Source: Sulfuritalea sp.
GTDB taxonomy: Bacteria; Pseudomonadota; Gammaproteobacteria; Burkholderiales; Rhodocyclaceae
Assembly (NCBI GenBank): GCA_016716965.1
Contig: JADJUP010000019.1
Coordinates: 1 to 64,000, forward strand
Direction of reading: 5' to 3'
DNA: 64,000 nt
Notes under the pieces: model-generated
What the model was told of the DNA's origin: nothing
Database searches by the model: none
The model's input: the letters and a program-made list of their open reading frames with translations, nothing else
Shown here: positions 27,634-36,337 of the stretch, piece after piece
Numbering within the stretch: the stretch's first letter is position 1
Layout of the letters: every line of letters begins with the position of its first letter
Made by a program: the position numbers and the translations under genes

Positions 27634-28530
27634 TCAGCCGGGCGCGAGGAAGGCCCGGATCGCAGCGTTGACCTGCTGCGGCTGTTCGTGGATCACCCAG
27701 TGGCTGGCGCCGGCCATGCGCTCGATGCGCAGGTCCGGCACGAGTTCGTCCAGGCCTTCGAGCAGCACGGTCCCCAGGGCCGTGTCGGCCTCGCCCCAGA
27801 TCACCAGGGTCGCCACGCGCACCGTCAGCGCCGCCGGGTCGAGCCTGAGCGCGGCGGCGCCGGGGTCGTCGGGCGTCGGCGGATAGAGCGGCGAGGCGCG
27901 GTAGAGGTTGAGCGCGCAGGCCAGCGCGCCGGGCTGCGACCAGGCTTCGCGATAGCGCGGGACGTCCTCGTCCTTCAGCGCGCACTGGCCGCTGGCGGTG
28001 GCGTTGAACATCTTCAGCAGCCGATCAAAGCCGTTCTCGCGCAGCACGCGCTCGGCCTTGTCCAGGCGGAAGAAGTTCATGTAGGCGCTGGCCGCCTGCT
28101 GCGTGGGATCGTGCGCCAGGGCGCGGGCGAAGGGCACGGTATGCGGGGCGTTGATGATGACCAGCTTGTTCACGTACTGCGGGTACAGCGCGGCGAAGGT
28201 CCAGGCGATGGCGCCGCCCCAGTCGTGGGCCACCAGCACGCAGGTTTTGTCGTCCTGGCCGGCGCGCAGGTATTCGATCAGTTGGCGCAGGTCTTCCAGC
28301 AGCGGCTTGATGCGGTAGGCCTCGACGCCTTGCGGCTTGTCGGAAAGGTTGTGGCCGCGAAGGTCGAAGGCCACCGCCCGGTAATCCTTGCCGAACTCGT
28401 CGAGCTGGGCATGCCAGCAGTACCAGAACTCGGGAAAGCCGTGCACGAAGAGCATCAGCGGCGCATCGGCCGCGCCCTGCGCGACGCTGTGCAGGCGGAT
28501 GCCGTTGGCCGGCGCGAGGAAGTCCTCCAT
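27634..28530 (-). CDS. Epoxide hydrolase-like alpha/beta hydrolase
   Basis: A 298-residue hydrolase of the epoxide hydrolase/haloacetate dehalogenase branch. HGFPEFWYCW carries the HGxP motif, the nucleophile is Asp in VAHDWGGAIAW rather than Ser, the acid is Asp in WGEADTALG and the base is His in GASHWVIHEQP. Nucleophile Asp means an ester intermediate, as in opening an epoxide or removing a halogen. Its start ATG overlaps the stop of the isomerase gene by one base. Last gene of the ten-gene operon. An epoxide-opening step fits catabolism of a cyclic terpenoid or aromatic-derived compound, but the substrate is inference. Confidence 0.85.
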   Translation of the reverse strand: MEDFLAPANGIRLHSVAQGAADAPLMLFVHGFPEFWYCWHAQLDEFGKDYRAVAFDLRGHNLSDKPQGVEAYRIKPLLEDLRQLIEYLRAGQDDKTCVLVAHDWGGAIAWTFAALYPQYVNKLVIINAPHTVPFARALAHDPTQQAASAYMNFFRLDKAERVLRENGFDRLLKMFNATASGQCALKDEDVPRYREAWSQPGALACALNLYRASPLYPPTPDDPGAAALRLDPAALTVRVATLVIWGEADTALGTVLLEGLDELVPDLRIERMAGASHWVIHEQPQQVNAAIRAFLAPG

Positions 28531-29342
28531 CAGTCCTTGAACACCGGCTCGCGCTTTTGCATGGCGGCGGCGCCGGCTTCGAACAGGTCCTTCGACATCA
28601 GCATCGCCGAGTTCCAGGTGGCGATGTAGTTGAGGCCGTCGGCCACCGAGTGGTCGCGGGCGTAGGTGATCATTTCCTTGCAGCCGCGAATGGCCAGCGG
28701 CGACTTGGCGGCGATGCTCCGCGCCGTCTCCATCACACCGGCGTGGAGCGCCTCGGCGCTTTCGTAGCAGCGGTTGACCAGGCGCATCTCCCTGGCTTCG
28801 GCGCCATCGACGCGGCGCCCGGTGTAGGCCAGCTCGCGCGCCATGCCCTCGCCGATCAGCCCGGGCAGGCGTTGCAGGGTGCCGACGTCGGCCGTCATGC
28901 CGACGTCGATCTCGCGCACCGAGAACCAGGCATCCGCCGAGCAGTAGCGCATGTCGCAGGCGGTGACGAGGTCGATGCCGCCGCCGATGCAGGCGCCGTG
29001 AATGGCGGCCAACACCGGCTTGCGGCAGCGCTCGACGGAGGTAAGCGTGTCCTGCAGGCGCAGGATCAGGCGGCGCAGCTTTTCGCGCTTGCGGGCGTCG
29101 TCCTCGTCTTCGATCTTGGCGGGGACGCCCATCAGCAGCGCGAGGTCGATGCCGGAGGTGAAATACTTGCCGCGTCCGACCAGCACGCCGACGCGCGCCG
29201 CGGGGGTTTCGTCCAGCCATTGCATGGCCTGCTCGATCTCGTACCACATCGGCTCGCTCATGGCGTTGGCCTTGTCCGGCCGGTTGAGGGCGATGGTGGC
29301 GACGTTGCCGTCGAGCGTGACGTCGAGGGTGCTGAATTCCAT
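28530..29342 (-). CDS. Crotonase of the delta(3,5)-delta(2,4)-dienoyl-CoA isomerase type
   Basis: A 270-residue enoyl-CoA hydratase/isomerase superfamily protein. HGACIGGGIDLVTACDMRYC is the CoA oxyanion-hole region with Asp. It is followed by FSVREIDVGMTADVGTLQRL, where Glu and Asp correspond to the catalytic pair of ECH1 dienoyl-CoA isomerases rather than to the two Glu residues of ordinary hydratases. It would shift double bonds in a 3,5-dienoyl-CoA. ATG at 29342 with a following ligase gap of 11 bases. Its neighbours (ligase, MaoC hydratase, three dehydrogenases) make it part of a beta-oxidation set for an unsaturated or ring-derived acid. Confidence 0.85.
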   Translation of the reverse strand: MEFSTLDVTLDGNVATIALNRPDKANAMSEPMWYEIEQAMQWLDETPAARVGVLVGRGKYFTSGIDLALLMGVPAKIEDEDDARKREKLRRLILRLQDTLTSVERCRKPVLAAIHGACIGGGIDLVTACDMRYCSADAWFSVREIDVGMTADVGTLQRLPGLIGEGMARELAYTGRRVDGAEAREMRLVNRCYESAEALHAGVMETARSIAAKSPLAIRGCKEMITYARDHSVADGLNYIATWNSAMLMSKDLFEAGAAAMQKREPVFKD

Positions 29343-29353
29343 GGAGCTTCCTT

Positions 29354-30922
29354 TCACAGGTCGGCGGGCGGCACGAAAGTATCGCGCAACTCGCGCTTGA
29401 GGATCTTGCCGATGGCGCTGCGCGGCAGGGAATCGACGATTTCGACGGCGGCGAGGCGCTGGGTCTTGCCGAGGCGGGCGTTGGCCCAGTCGCGGAGTTC
29501 GGTCGCGGCCGCAATCGCCGTACCGCCAGCGCCGACTCTTGCAACGACGAAGGCCACCGGCGTTTCGCCCCAGCGCTGCGAGGCGACGCCGACCACGGCC
29601 GCTTCGGCCACGGCCGGGTGCTGCACCAGCACGGCTTCGAGGTCGCTGGGATAGACGTTGAAGCCGCCGCTGATGATCATGTCCTTCTTCCGGTCCATCA
29701 GCGTCAGGAAGCCCTCGGCATCGAAGCGGCCGACGTCGCCGGTGCGGATGAAGCGCTTGCCGTCGGGCGCGTACCACTCGGCCTCGCGGGTCTTGTCGGG
29801 CTGGCGGTGGTAGCCCTGCATCATCGCCGGCGAATGGCCGACCACTTCACCGATTCCGCCGGCGGCGACTTCCGCGCCGGCCTCGTCGATCAGGCGGATG
29901 TCATGGCCCTCGGCGGGCTGCCCGACAGTGGCAAGCTTGTCCGGGAACTCGTGCGCCCGGAGCACCACCGTGCCGCCGCCCTCGGTCATGCCGTAATACT
30001 CGATCAGGCCGCCCGGCCAGCGGCGCAGGATGTCGGCCTTGAGCGCGGCGGCGAAGGGCGCGCTGGTGCAGAACTTCATGCGGAAGGCAGAGAGGTCATG
30101 GCGCTCGAAATCGGGGTGCGCCATCAGGCGCGCGTACTGCACCGGCACCAGCATGGTGTGGGTGGCGTGATGGTGCTGGGCGAGCGCGAGGTAGCGGCCG
30201 GCCTCGAACTTCGGCATCAGCACGGCGCTGCCGCCCAGCACCACGGCGGGGAAGAAGCTGACCAGCGTGGTGTTGGAGTAGAGCGGCGTCGACACCAGGG
30301 TCACCGCATCGGGGCCGTAGCCGTGGTCACGGGCGCGCTGCGCATGCACCCAGCGCATGCCGTGCGGCTGGACGATGCCCTTGGGGGTGCCGGTGGTGCC
30401 CGAGGAATAGATGATGTTGAAGGGCCACTCGGGGCGGATCGCCACCGGCTCCGGCACGCTGCCGGCCGGCGCCAGCCAGTTAGAGAAGGGCGTGCCGGCG
30501 GCGGATTCGTCGAGGGTGATCCAGGGCACGGCGATCTGCGTCCGCACCGGCGCCAGTTCATCGGCCACGGCGGCATCGACGAAGAACAGGCGCGCTTCGG
30601 CATTGGCCGCCATGTCGGCGATGGTCTGCGGCATCGAGGAGGGCGCCAGCGGCGCCACGGCAACGCCGGCACGCAGGGCGCCAAGGAAGACGGCGGCATA
30701 TTCGAGCGAGCTGCCGGCGCAGATGGCGATGGCCTCGGTCGGGCGGATGCCGGCGCGCTGCAGGGTGGCGGCGACGCGATCCATCATCGCGTCGAGCGTG
30801 GCGAAGGAGACGCGGCGCTCGCCCTCGATCAGGGCCGGGTGGTCGGGGCGTTGCGCGGCGTGGAAGCGGATCAGCTCGCCGTAGCTGGCGAAGGGGCGGG
30901 CGAGCAGCTCGTCGAGAGTCAT
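29354..30922 (-). CDS. AMP-forming acyl-CoA synthetase
   Basis: A 522-residue ANL-superfamily ligase. P-loop YSSGTTGTPKGIV, aromatic motif YYGMTEGGGTV, hinge GDVGRFDAEGFLTLMDRKKD and the catalytic C-terminal Lys in LPRSAIGKILKREL are all present, so it should be active. The start is the ATG at 30922, overlapping the MaoC stop by four bases. A stretch in the C-terminal domain (ARVGAGGTAIAAA) is encoded by the dispersed short repeat and looks like an in-frame insertion or replacement in a surface loop between FVV and ELRDW. It activates the operon's unknown acid substrate or a downstream intermediate. Confidence 0.9.
   Translation of the reverse strand: MTLDELLARPFASYGELIRFHAAQRPDHPALIEGERRVSFATLDAMMDRVAATLQRAGIRPTEAIAICAGSSLEYAAVFLGALRAGVAVAPLAPSSMPQTIADMAANAEARLFFVDAAVADELAPVRTQIAVPWITLDESAAGTPFSNWLAPAGSVPEPVAIRPEWPFNIIYSSGTTGTPKGIVQPHGMRWVHAQRARDHGYGPDAVTLVSTPLYSNTTLVSFFPAVVLGGSAVLMPKFEAGRYLALAQHHHATHTMLVPVQYARLMAHPDFERHDLSAFRMKFCTSAPFAAALKADILRRWPGGLIEYYGMTEGGGTVVLRAHEFPDKLATVGQPAEGHDIRLIDEAGAEVAAGGIGEVVGHSPAMMQGYHRQPDKTREAEWYAPDGKRFIRTGDVGRFDAEGFLTLMDRKKDMIISGGFNVYPSDLEAVLVQHPAVAEAAVVGVASQRWGETPVAFVVARVGAGGTAIAAATELRDWANARLGKTQRLAAVEIVDSLPRSAIGKILKRELRDTFVPPADL
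29513..29542 (-). repeat. Dispersed short repeat, copy E (inside CoA ligase)
   Basis: AATCGCCGTACCGCCAGCGC followed by CGACTCTTGC on the plus strand. It differs from copy F at only five of 30 positions. In the ligase frame it encodes ARVGAGGTAI, about 53 codons before the stop. Confidence 0.8.
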
Positions 30923-31398
30923 GCGGCCTTGGGCGGCGCCGGGTCGCGCCTGCGGTACATGCCGTAGCCTTCCATCTGCGCAACTTCCTCGTTGTTCTGG
31001 TTGAGCGTTTCCCAGCGCACTTTGACCAGGCCGACGTGGGGCTTGCTTTCCATGGGCCGCGCTTCGAGCACGACGGAGCGCACGTGCAGCGTGTCGCCGG
31101 GGCGCACCGGCTTGATCCAGCGGATGTTCTCGAGGCCGGGGGAGCCGAGGCTGGCGGTTTCGAGGAGGAACTCGTCGCACATCATGCGCATGGTCAGGGC
31201 ACACGTATGCCAACCGCTGGCGCAAAGCCCGCCGAATAGGCTGGCCTTGCCGGCTTCCTCCGACAGGTGGAAGGGCTGCGGGTCGAATTTCTTGGCGAAG
31301 TCGATGATTTCCTCGGCGGTGACGGCGTAGGCGCCGAATTCGCGGACCTTGCCGACGGGGAAATCCTCCCAGTAGTACTTGTATGTTTTGGTGGTCAT
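30919..31398 (-). CDS. MaoC-like (R)-hydratase
   Basis: A 159-residue hotdog-fold protein of the MaoC dehydratase family, which hydrates enoyl-CoA to (R)-3-hydroxyacyl-CoA. The catalytic hydratase motif is intact in FAKKFDPQPFHLSEEAGKAS (Asp and His), followed by GLCASGWHTCALTMRM. N terminus YWEDFPVGKVREFGAYAVT is typical. It overlaps the ligase start by four bases and lies nine bases after the ComB-like gene. With two crotonases also in the operon, the pathway probably has both (R)- and (S)-specific hydration steps or acts on a branched intermediate. Confidence 0.88.
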   Translation of the reverse strand: MTTKTYKYYWEDFPVGKVREFGAYAVTAEEIIDFAKKFDPQPFHLSEEAGKASLFGGLCASGWHTCALTMRMMCDEFLLETASLGSPGLENIRWIKPVRPGDTLHVRSVVLEARPMESKPHVGLVKVRWETLNQNNEEVAQMEGYGMYRRRDPAPPKAA

Positions 31399-31407
31399 GG
31401 TCGTCTT

Positions 31408-32127
31408 TCAGGCGGGGCGCAGGGCGCCGTCTTGAAGTTTGGGCACTACGTCGTAACAGCTTTCCTGGGCCGCGAAGGCAACTTCGTCGTCCAGGCGGCG
31501 CGCCAGCATCATGCGGCCGACGCGGGCGCGGCGCAGGGCGTCGAGGCCGTCGCAGTGGTCGTGCAGCAGTTCGGCGGCGAGCGCGGCATCGGAATACTCG
31601 GCATCCGGCAGGGCCTGGTGGAACAGGGAAACGAAATAGCCGGCGCCGTAGAAATCCTCGAGGTTGAAGTTGTCCGCCGAGCCCGAGCAGACGATGAGGA
31701 TGGTGGCCTCCGCATGCGCCGCGACGATGCGTTCGACCACGGCGCGGCCGTTGAGCAGGGCGGCGGCATAGACATGGGCGGCGCCCTGCGACTTGGCCAG
31801 CGCCACGGTGCCATTGGTGGTGCAGTAGATCAGGCGCCGGCCGGCGATGCCTTCGGCCAGCAGGGCCTTGGGCGTCGGGTGCACGAAGCCGGGCAGGGTG
31901 TCGGCATTGAGTTCGCCCGAGAGCACGTAGGAGCCGGCCGGGTAGTTTGCAGCGGCGGCCTGCGCGGCGCGGCCGTCGAGAGTGGCGATGACTTCGGTGG
32001 CGCCGTGGGCGAGAGCCGTGACGATGGAGGAAGTGGCGAAGAGGATGTCGAGCACCACCACCACCTTGCCTTCGAGGCGCTGCGCGTCGAGTTCCTCCTT
32101 CTTCAGCAGGACGTGGACCTTGGCCAT
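31408..32127 (-). CDS. 2-phosphosulfolactate phosphatase family protein (ComB-like)
   Basis: A 239-residue protein matching the ComB family, whose founding member dephosphorylates 2-phosphosulfolactate in coenzyme M synthesis. Family-like segments include VVVLDILFATSSIVTALAHG near the N terminus, GELNADTLPGF, YCTTNGTVALAK and VCSGSADNFNLEDFYGAG. It begins with the ATG at 32127, which shares one base with the stop of the PaaI-like gene. Bacteria of this type do not make coenzyme M, so the role here is probably a different phosphatase or hydrolase step. It is embedded mid-operon among CoA enzymes, which is odd. Confidence 0.8.
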   Translation of the reverse strand: MAKVHVLLKKEELDAQRLEGKVVVVLDILFATSSIVTALAHGATEVIATLDGRAAQAAAANYPAGSYVLSGELNADTLPGFVHPTPKALLAEGIAGRRLIYCTTNGTVALAKSQGAAHVYAAALLNGRAVVERIVAAHAEATILIVCSGSADNFNLEDFYGAGYFVSLFHQALPDAEYSDAALAAELLHDHCDGLDALRRARVGRMMLARRLDDEVAFAAQESCYDVVPKLQDGALRPA

Positions 32128-32582
32128 CAGCCGTCCGTCCTTTCCTTGGGCACCGCCGGCTTCATAAGGGCGAAGACGCCCGTGCCGGTCATGATCACGC
32201 GCTCGCCGCAAACCAGCGTGCAACTGGCATAGGCCAGGCGCCCGCCCATGCGGTCGAGATCGACGTGGGCTTCGACCCAGTCGCCCGGTTCGGCGCCGGA
32301 GACGAAGTTGGTGGTGAGGCTCACCGTGACGATGGGCTGCGGCGGTTCCTTCGAGCTGGAGACGACGATGCCCAGCGCGGTGTCGAACATCGAGACGAGG
32401 AAGCCGCCGTGGGCGATGTGGCGGATGTTGGTATGGCGATCCTCGACGCGGATCGCCAGTACCATCTGCCCGCGTTCGCCGCCCTTGCTGGCGTCGATGC
32501 GGTAATACCAGGGGCCGAGGCTGGTCAGGTAGCCGCCGCCGCGCTTGAGGGGCTTGAAGCCTTCTGGAATGTCGTTTGTCAT
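32127..32582 (-). CDS. PaaI-type hotdog thioesterase
   Basis: A 151-residue single hotdog domain protein of the 4HBT/PaaI family. The signature is NIRHIAHGGFLVSMFDTALG (His-Gly-Gly then the acidic residue on the long helix). VSLTTNFVSGAEPGDWVEAH is the usual following strand pair. It would hydrolyse an acyl-CoA, often phenylacetyl- or hydroxyphenylacetyl-like. Start overlaps the upstream crotonase stop by four bases. Confidence 0.87.
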   Translation of the reverse strand: MTNDIPEGFKPLKRGGGYLTSLGPWYYRIDASKGGERGQMVLAIRVEDRHTNIRHIAHGGFLVSMFDTALGIVVSSSKEPPQPIVTVSLTTNFVSGAEPGDWVEAHVDLDRMGGRLAYASCTLVCGERVIMTGTGVFALMKPAVPKERTDG

Positions 32583-33358
32583 TGTTTGTCGTGGAGCTTG
32601 TCGGGGTCGGGGCTGCGCTTTTCGAGGAAGGCGGCGAAGATTTCCTTGGCGGCAGGGGCGGCGACGAGGTCGCCGAAGAAGATCACTTCCTCGTCAATGG
32701 CCTCGATCGCGCTGCGGTCCGGCGGGCGCTTCAGCAGCGCCTTGGTCACGGCGAGCGATCCGGCCGGGCGGGCGGCGAGCTTCTGCGCGGCTTCCATGGC
32801 GGCGGCCATCAGTTCGCCGGGGGCCAGCACGCGATTGACGAAGCCGGCTTCCCGTGCCGTGGCGGCATCGAAGGGCTCGCCCAGCATCAGGAGTTCGGCG
32901 GCGCGCTGGTAGCCGGCGACGCGCGGCAGCAGCAGGCTGGAGCCGCCCTCGGGGCAGAGCGCGAGATTGACGAAGGGCAACTGGAAGCGGGCGTTGTCGG
33001 CGGCATAGACCAGGTCGCAATGCAGCAGCATGGTCGTGCCGATGCCAACCGCATTGCCGGCGACGGCGGCGACGATGGGCTTTTCGAAGGCGGCGATGAG
33101 GTGCAGGAAGGGAATCGCGGCGCTGGGGTCGCCGACCTTGCGCTGCAGGAAGTCGGCGAGGTCGTTGCCGGCGGTGAACATGTCCTCCTGGCCGCGCAGC
33201 AGCACCACCCGAACATGGCTGTCGTCCCGCGCCCGCGACAGCGCCGCGCTCATGGCGCGATACATGTCGGAGGTGATGGCGTTCTTCTTCTCGCGGCGAC
33301 TGATCTCGATGGTGACGATGCCGTCCTTGCTGTCGACCAGGATGTTGGGGTGGCTCAT
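32579..33358 (-). CDS. Enoyl-CoA hydratase/isomerase (PECI-like)
   Basis: A 259-residue crotonase. FTAGNDLADF provides the first oxyanion-hole region and GNAVGIGTTMLLHCDLVYAA the second. The catalytic acid is a single Glu in NLALCPEGGSSLLLPRVAG, as in delta(3)-delta(2)-enoyl-CoA isomerases, so an isomerase is more likely than a hydratase. Length is normal. It lies four bases after the 601-residue dehydrogenase and overlaps the next gene by four bases. Confidence 0.87.
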   Translation of the reverse strand: MSHPNILVDSKDGIVTIEISRREKKNAITSDMYRAMSAALSRARDDSHVRVVLLRGQEDMFTAGNDLADFLQRKVGDPSAAIPFLHLIAAFEKPIVAAVAGNAVGIGTTMLLHCDLVYAADNARFQLPFVNLALCPEGGSSLLLPRVAGYQRAAELLMLGEPFDAATAREAGFVNRVLAPGELMAAAMEAAQKLAARPAGSLAVTKALLKRPPDRSAIEAIDEEVIFFGDLVAAPAAKEIFAAFLEKRSPDPDKLHDKQ

Positions 33359-33362
33359 CGGC

Positions 33363-35168
33363 TTAGAAACTTTCGGGCGGCATGGTCAGCGTGGTGTCGT
33401 CGAGGCTGCGCAGGAGTTCGTGCCACTGGCGAACCTTGGGCAGTTCCCAGCGGTAGAACCAGCGGCAGGCGGCCAGTTTGCCACGATAAAAGTCCCCATC
33501 CGTGCCCTGGGCGGCGATGCCGTTTTGCAGCCCGCGCTGCGCGGCGAGTGCCTGGCGCAGCCAGATCCAGGCGATCACCGTGTGGCCGAAGGCTTCGAGA
33601 AAGAGCACGGCATTGGCCAGCGCCAGCGTCGGGTTGGCAGCCAGCGTTGGCGCCAGGGCTTGCAGCGTGGTGGCGACCTCATTCGTGGCCGCCTGCAGTT
33701 CGCCGGCGTAGGGTGCCAGCGCCGGATCGCTTTGCGCTTCGGCGACGGTCTTGGCGGCTTCACGTGCAAACAGCTTCATTGCCGCGCCACCGTTCATCGC
33801 CGCCTTGCGCCCGAGCAGGTCGAGCGCCTGGATGCCGTGGGTGCCCTCGTGGATCGGATTGAGACGATTGTCGCGGTAGTACTGCTCTACCGGATATTCG
33901 CGGGTGTAGCCGTAGCCGCCGTGGATCTGGATCGCCAGGCTGTTGGCTTCGAGGCACCACTGCGAGGGCCAGGATTTGGCGATCGGCGTCAGCAGGTCGA
34001 GCAGCAGTCCGGCCTCCTGAATCGCCGTGTCGTCAGCGCCGACTTTCGTCTCATCCACCAGCCGCGCACAGTAAAGGCACAACGCGTAGCCGGCTTCGAC
34101 ATAGGCCTTTTGCGCCAGCAGCATGCGGCGGATGTCGGCATGCTCGATCAGCTTGAGCTGCGGGTCATTCGGATTCTTGTTGGTCGGCGCGCGACCCTGT
34201 GGCCGCTCTTTGGCGTAATCGAGCGAGGCGAGGTAGCCGCGGTAGCCCAGCATCACGGCACCCATGCCGACACCGATGCGCGCCTCGTTCATCATGTGGA
34301 ACATGTAGTTGAGGCCCTTGTGCGGCTCGCCCACGAGTTCGCCGATGCACTCGCCCTTTTCGCCGAAGCTCAGCATGGTCGAGGTGGTGCCGCGATAGCC
34401 CATCTTGTGGATCAGGCCGGCCAGCGCGACGTCGTTGCGGGCGCCGAGGCTGCCGTCCGCAGCGACGTGGAACTTGGGCACGATGAATAACGAAATGCCC
34501 TTGACGCCGGGCGGGCCACCGGGAATCTTGGCCAGCACCAGGTGCACGATGTTTTCCGACAGCTCGTGGTCGCCGGCGGAAATGAAGATCTTGTTGCCGA
34601 CTATCGAATACGTGCCATCCGCGTTGGGCGTCGCGCTGGTGGTGATGTCCGAGAGGCTGGAGCCGGCCTGCGGCTCGGTGAGCGCCATGGTGCCGAAGAA
34701 GCGACCGGCCAGCAGCGGGCCGAGGTACTTTGCCCGTTGCGCATCGCTGCCGAAGCGGTGGATGACGTTGGCGTTGGCGATGGTGAGGAATGGATAGGCG
34801 GCGGTGCCGACGTTGGCGCCCTTGAACAGCGAGAACGCCGCCTGCGTCAGCAGCACCGGCAACTGCATGCCGCCGCGTTCGAAATCGTGGGCGGCGGCGA
34901 TGAAGCCGGCCTCGCAGAAGGCCTTCAGCGCCTCGCCGACTTCCGGGATCATGCTCACGCGCCGGCCGTCGAAGGTCGGCTCGTGCTCGTCGGCCTTGCG
35001 GTTGTGCGGCGCGAACTTCTCTTCGGCGATGGCGGCTGCCGTGTCGAGCACGGCGGCGAAGGTCTCGCGGCTGTGCTCGGCGTAGCGCGGGCGCTGCGTC
35101 AGGGCTTCGGCATCGAGGACTTCGAAGAGCTGGAAATCGAGGTCACGACGATTGATGATGGAATTCAT
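33363..35168 (-). CDS. Acyl-CoA dehydrogenase with extended C-terminal domain
   Basis: A 601-residue acyl-CoA dehydrogenase of the long type with a four-helix C-terminal extension (about residues 465-590). FAD-binding MALTEPQAGSSLSDI, the helix SWPSQWCLEANSLAIQIHGG, and the catalytic Glu in NPIHEGTHGIQALDLLGRK are clear, so unlike its two neighbours it should be a self-sufficient enzyme. Between CARLVDE and AGLLLDLLTPIA it contains TKVGADDTAIQE, encoded by the dispersed repeat (copy F), at a surface position where relatives vary in length. Forty bases after the small subunit gene, four before the crotonase. Confidence 0.9.
   Translation of the reverse strand: MNSIINRRDLDFQLFEVLDAEALTQRPRYAEHSRETFAAVLDTAAAIAEEKFAPHNRKADEHEPTFDGRRVSMIPEVGEALKAFCEAGFIAAAHDFERGGMQLPVLLTQAAFSLFKGANVGTAAYPFLTIANANVIHRFGSDAQRAKYLGPLLAGRFFGTMALTEPQAGSSLSDITTSATPNADGTYSIVGNKIFISAGDHELSENIVHLVLAKIPGGPPGVKGISLFIVPKFHVAADGSLGARNDVALAGLIHKMGYRGTTSTMLSFGEKGECIGELVGEPHKGLNYMFHMMNEARIGVGMGAVMLGYRGYLASLDYAKERPQGRAPTNKNPNDPQLKLIEHADIRRMLLAQKAYVEAGYALCLYCARLVDETKVGADDTAIQEAGLLLDLLTPIAKSWPSQWCLEANSLAIQIHGGYGYTREYPVEQYYRDNRLNPIHEGTHGIQALDLLGRKAAMNGGAAMKLFAREAAKTVAEAQSDPALAPYAGELQAATNEVATTLQALAPTLAANPTLALANAVLFLEAFGHTVIAWIWLRQALAAQRGLQNGIAAQGTDGDFYRGKLAACRWFYRWELPKVRQWHELLRSLDDTTLTMPPESF
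34020..34052 (-). repeat. Dispersed short repeat, copy F (inside acyl-CoA dehydrogenase)
   Basis: AATCGCCGTGTCGTCAGCGC followed by CGACTTTCGTCTC on the plus strand. In the gene frame it reads ETKVGADDTAI, the same frame as copy E. Confidence 0.8.
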
Positions 35169-35208
35169 GCCGAGACCTTGGGGTCGAGGCGGAGCTACTG
35201 TTCCCTGT

Positions 35209-36333
35209 TTACGCCGCGAGCAGCGTGTCGCTAAAACGGCCGAGGTGGTAATCGACGTCGCCGAAGCTAAGGCCGATCATGGTCAGGCGCTTGAAGTAGT
35301 GGCCGACATTGAGCTCATCCGTGACGCCCATGCCGCCATGCAGTTGCACCGCCTGCTGGCCGACGAGGCGTGCCGACTGCAGCACGTAGGCCTTGGCGGC
35401 GGCGATGCAGCGGCTGCGTTCGGCGGCGTCATCCGAGTCGGCACGCACGGCGGCAAGCGTGGCCATGGAGCGGGCCTGCTCGGTGGCGATCACCATGTCG
35501 GCCATGCGGTGCTGCAGGGCCTGGAACTTGCCGATCGGCGTGCCGAACTGCTTGCGCGTCTTGAGGTATTCGAGCGTGACTTCGTTCAGCGCGGCCATGA
35601 TGCCGACGGCTTCGGCGCAGAGCGCGGCGTTGGCGTAATCGACGGCGCGTTCGATCAGCGGCAGGGCGCCGCCGGCGGGGCCGATCAGGGCGTCGGCGCC
35701 TACCTGGACCCCGTCAAGACGAAGGTCCGCGGCGCGGGCGCCGTCCTGGGTCGGGTAGCCGCGCAGGCTCAGTCCGGGCGCCTTGGCGTCGACCAGGAAA
35801 AGAGAGAGGCCGAGGACTTCGCGGGCCGAGACGATGAACTTGTCGGCGGACGGCGCGGCGATCACCACCGTCTTGGCGCCGTCGAGCTTCCAGCCGCCGC
35901 CGGCCGGCGTTGCCCTGGTGGTGACGTGGTCGAGGGCGTAGCGGCCGCCGGATTCAAAGTGGGCGAAGGCGAGCATCAGTTCGCCGCCGGCGATGGCGGG
36001 CAGCAGGGCGTCCTTTTGCGCGGCGCTGCCGGCGTCACGAATGAGGCCTCCGCAGAGCACGACGCTGGGCAGGTAGGGTTCGAGCGCCAGGCCGCGACCG
36101 AGCATTTCCATCACCAGCATGCTGTCGACGGCGTTGCCATCGAGTCCGCCGAAGTCTTCGGGGAAGGGCAGGGCGAGGATGCCGAACTCGGCGAAGGTGG
36201 CCCAGGCGGCGCGATCGAAGCCATCCGCCGACTTGCTCATGGCGCGGCGGTGTTCGAAGCCGTAGTCGCGGGCATAGAAGCGGCGCAGGGTGTCCTGCAG
36301 GGCGGTCTGTTCTTCCGTGTAGTCGAAGTTCAT
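35209..36333 (-). CDS. Acyl-CoA dehydrogenase, small subunit type (PimD-like)
   Basis: A 374-residue acyl-CoA dehydrogenase subunit with FDYTEEQTALQDTLRRFYAR at the N terminus, EYLKTRKQFGTPIGKFQALQ in the third domain and QLHGGMGVTDELNVGHYFKR near the end. It is clearly paralogous to the gene at 19254-20351 (same length class, same motifs, same position after a large-subunit gene). No YEGT motif. Only four bases separate it from the large subunit, supporting a co-translated heteromeric enzyme. FadE/ChsE pairs in steroid degraders and PimCD are the family precedents. Confidence 0.88.
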   Translation of the reverse strand: MNFDYTEEQTALQDTLRRFYARDYGFEHRRAMSKSADGFDRAAWATFAEFGILALPFPEDFGGLDGNAVDSMLVMEMLGRGLALEPYLPSVVLCGGLIRDAGSAAQKDALLPAIAGGELMLAFAHFESGGRYALDHVTTRATPAGGGWKLDGAKTVVIAAPSADKFIVSAREVLGLSLFLVDAKAPGLSLRGYPTQDGARAADLRLDGVQVGADALIGPAGGALPLIERAVDYANAALCAEAVGIMAALNEVTLEYLKTRKQFGTPIGKFQALQHRMADMVIATEQARSMATLAAVRADSDDAAERSRCIAAAKAYVLQSARLVGQQAVQLHGGMGVTDELNVGHYFKRLTMIGLSFGDVDYHLGRFSDTLLAA

Positions 36334-36337
36334 GGTG

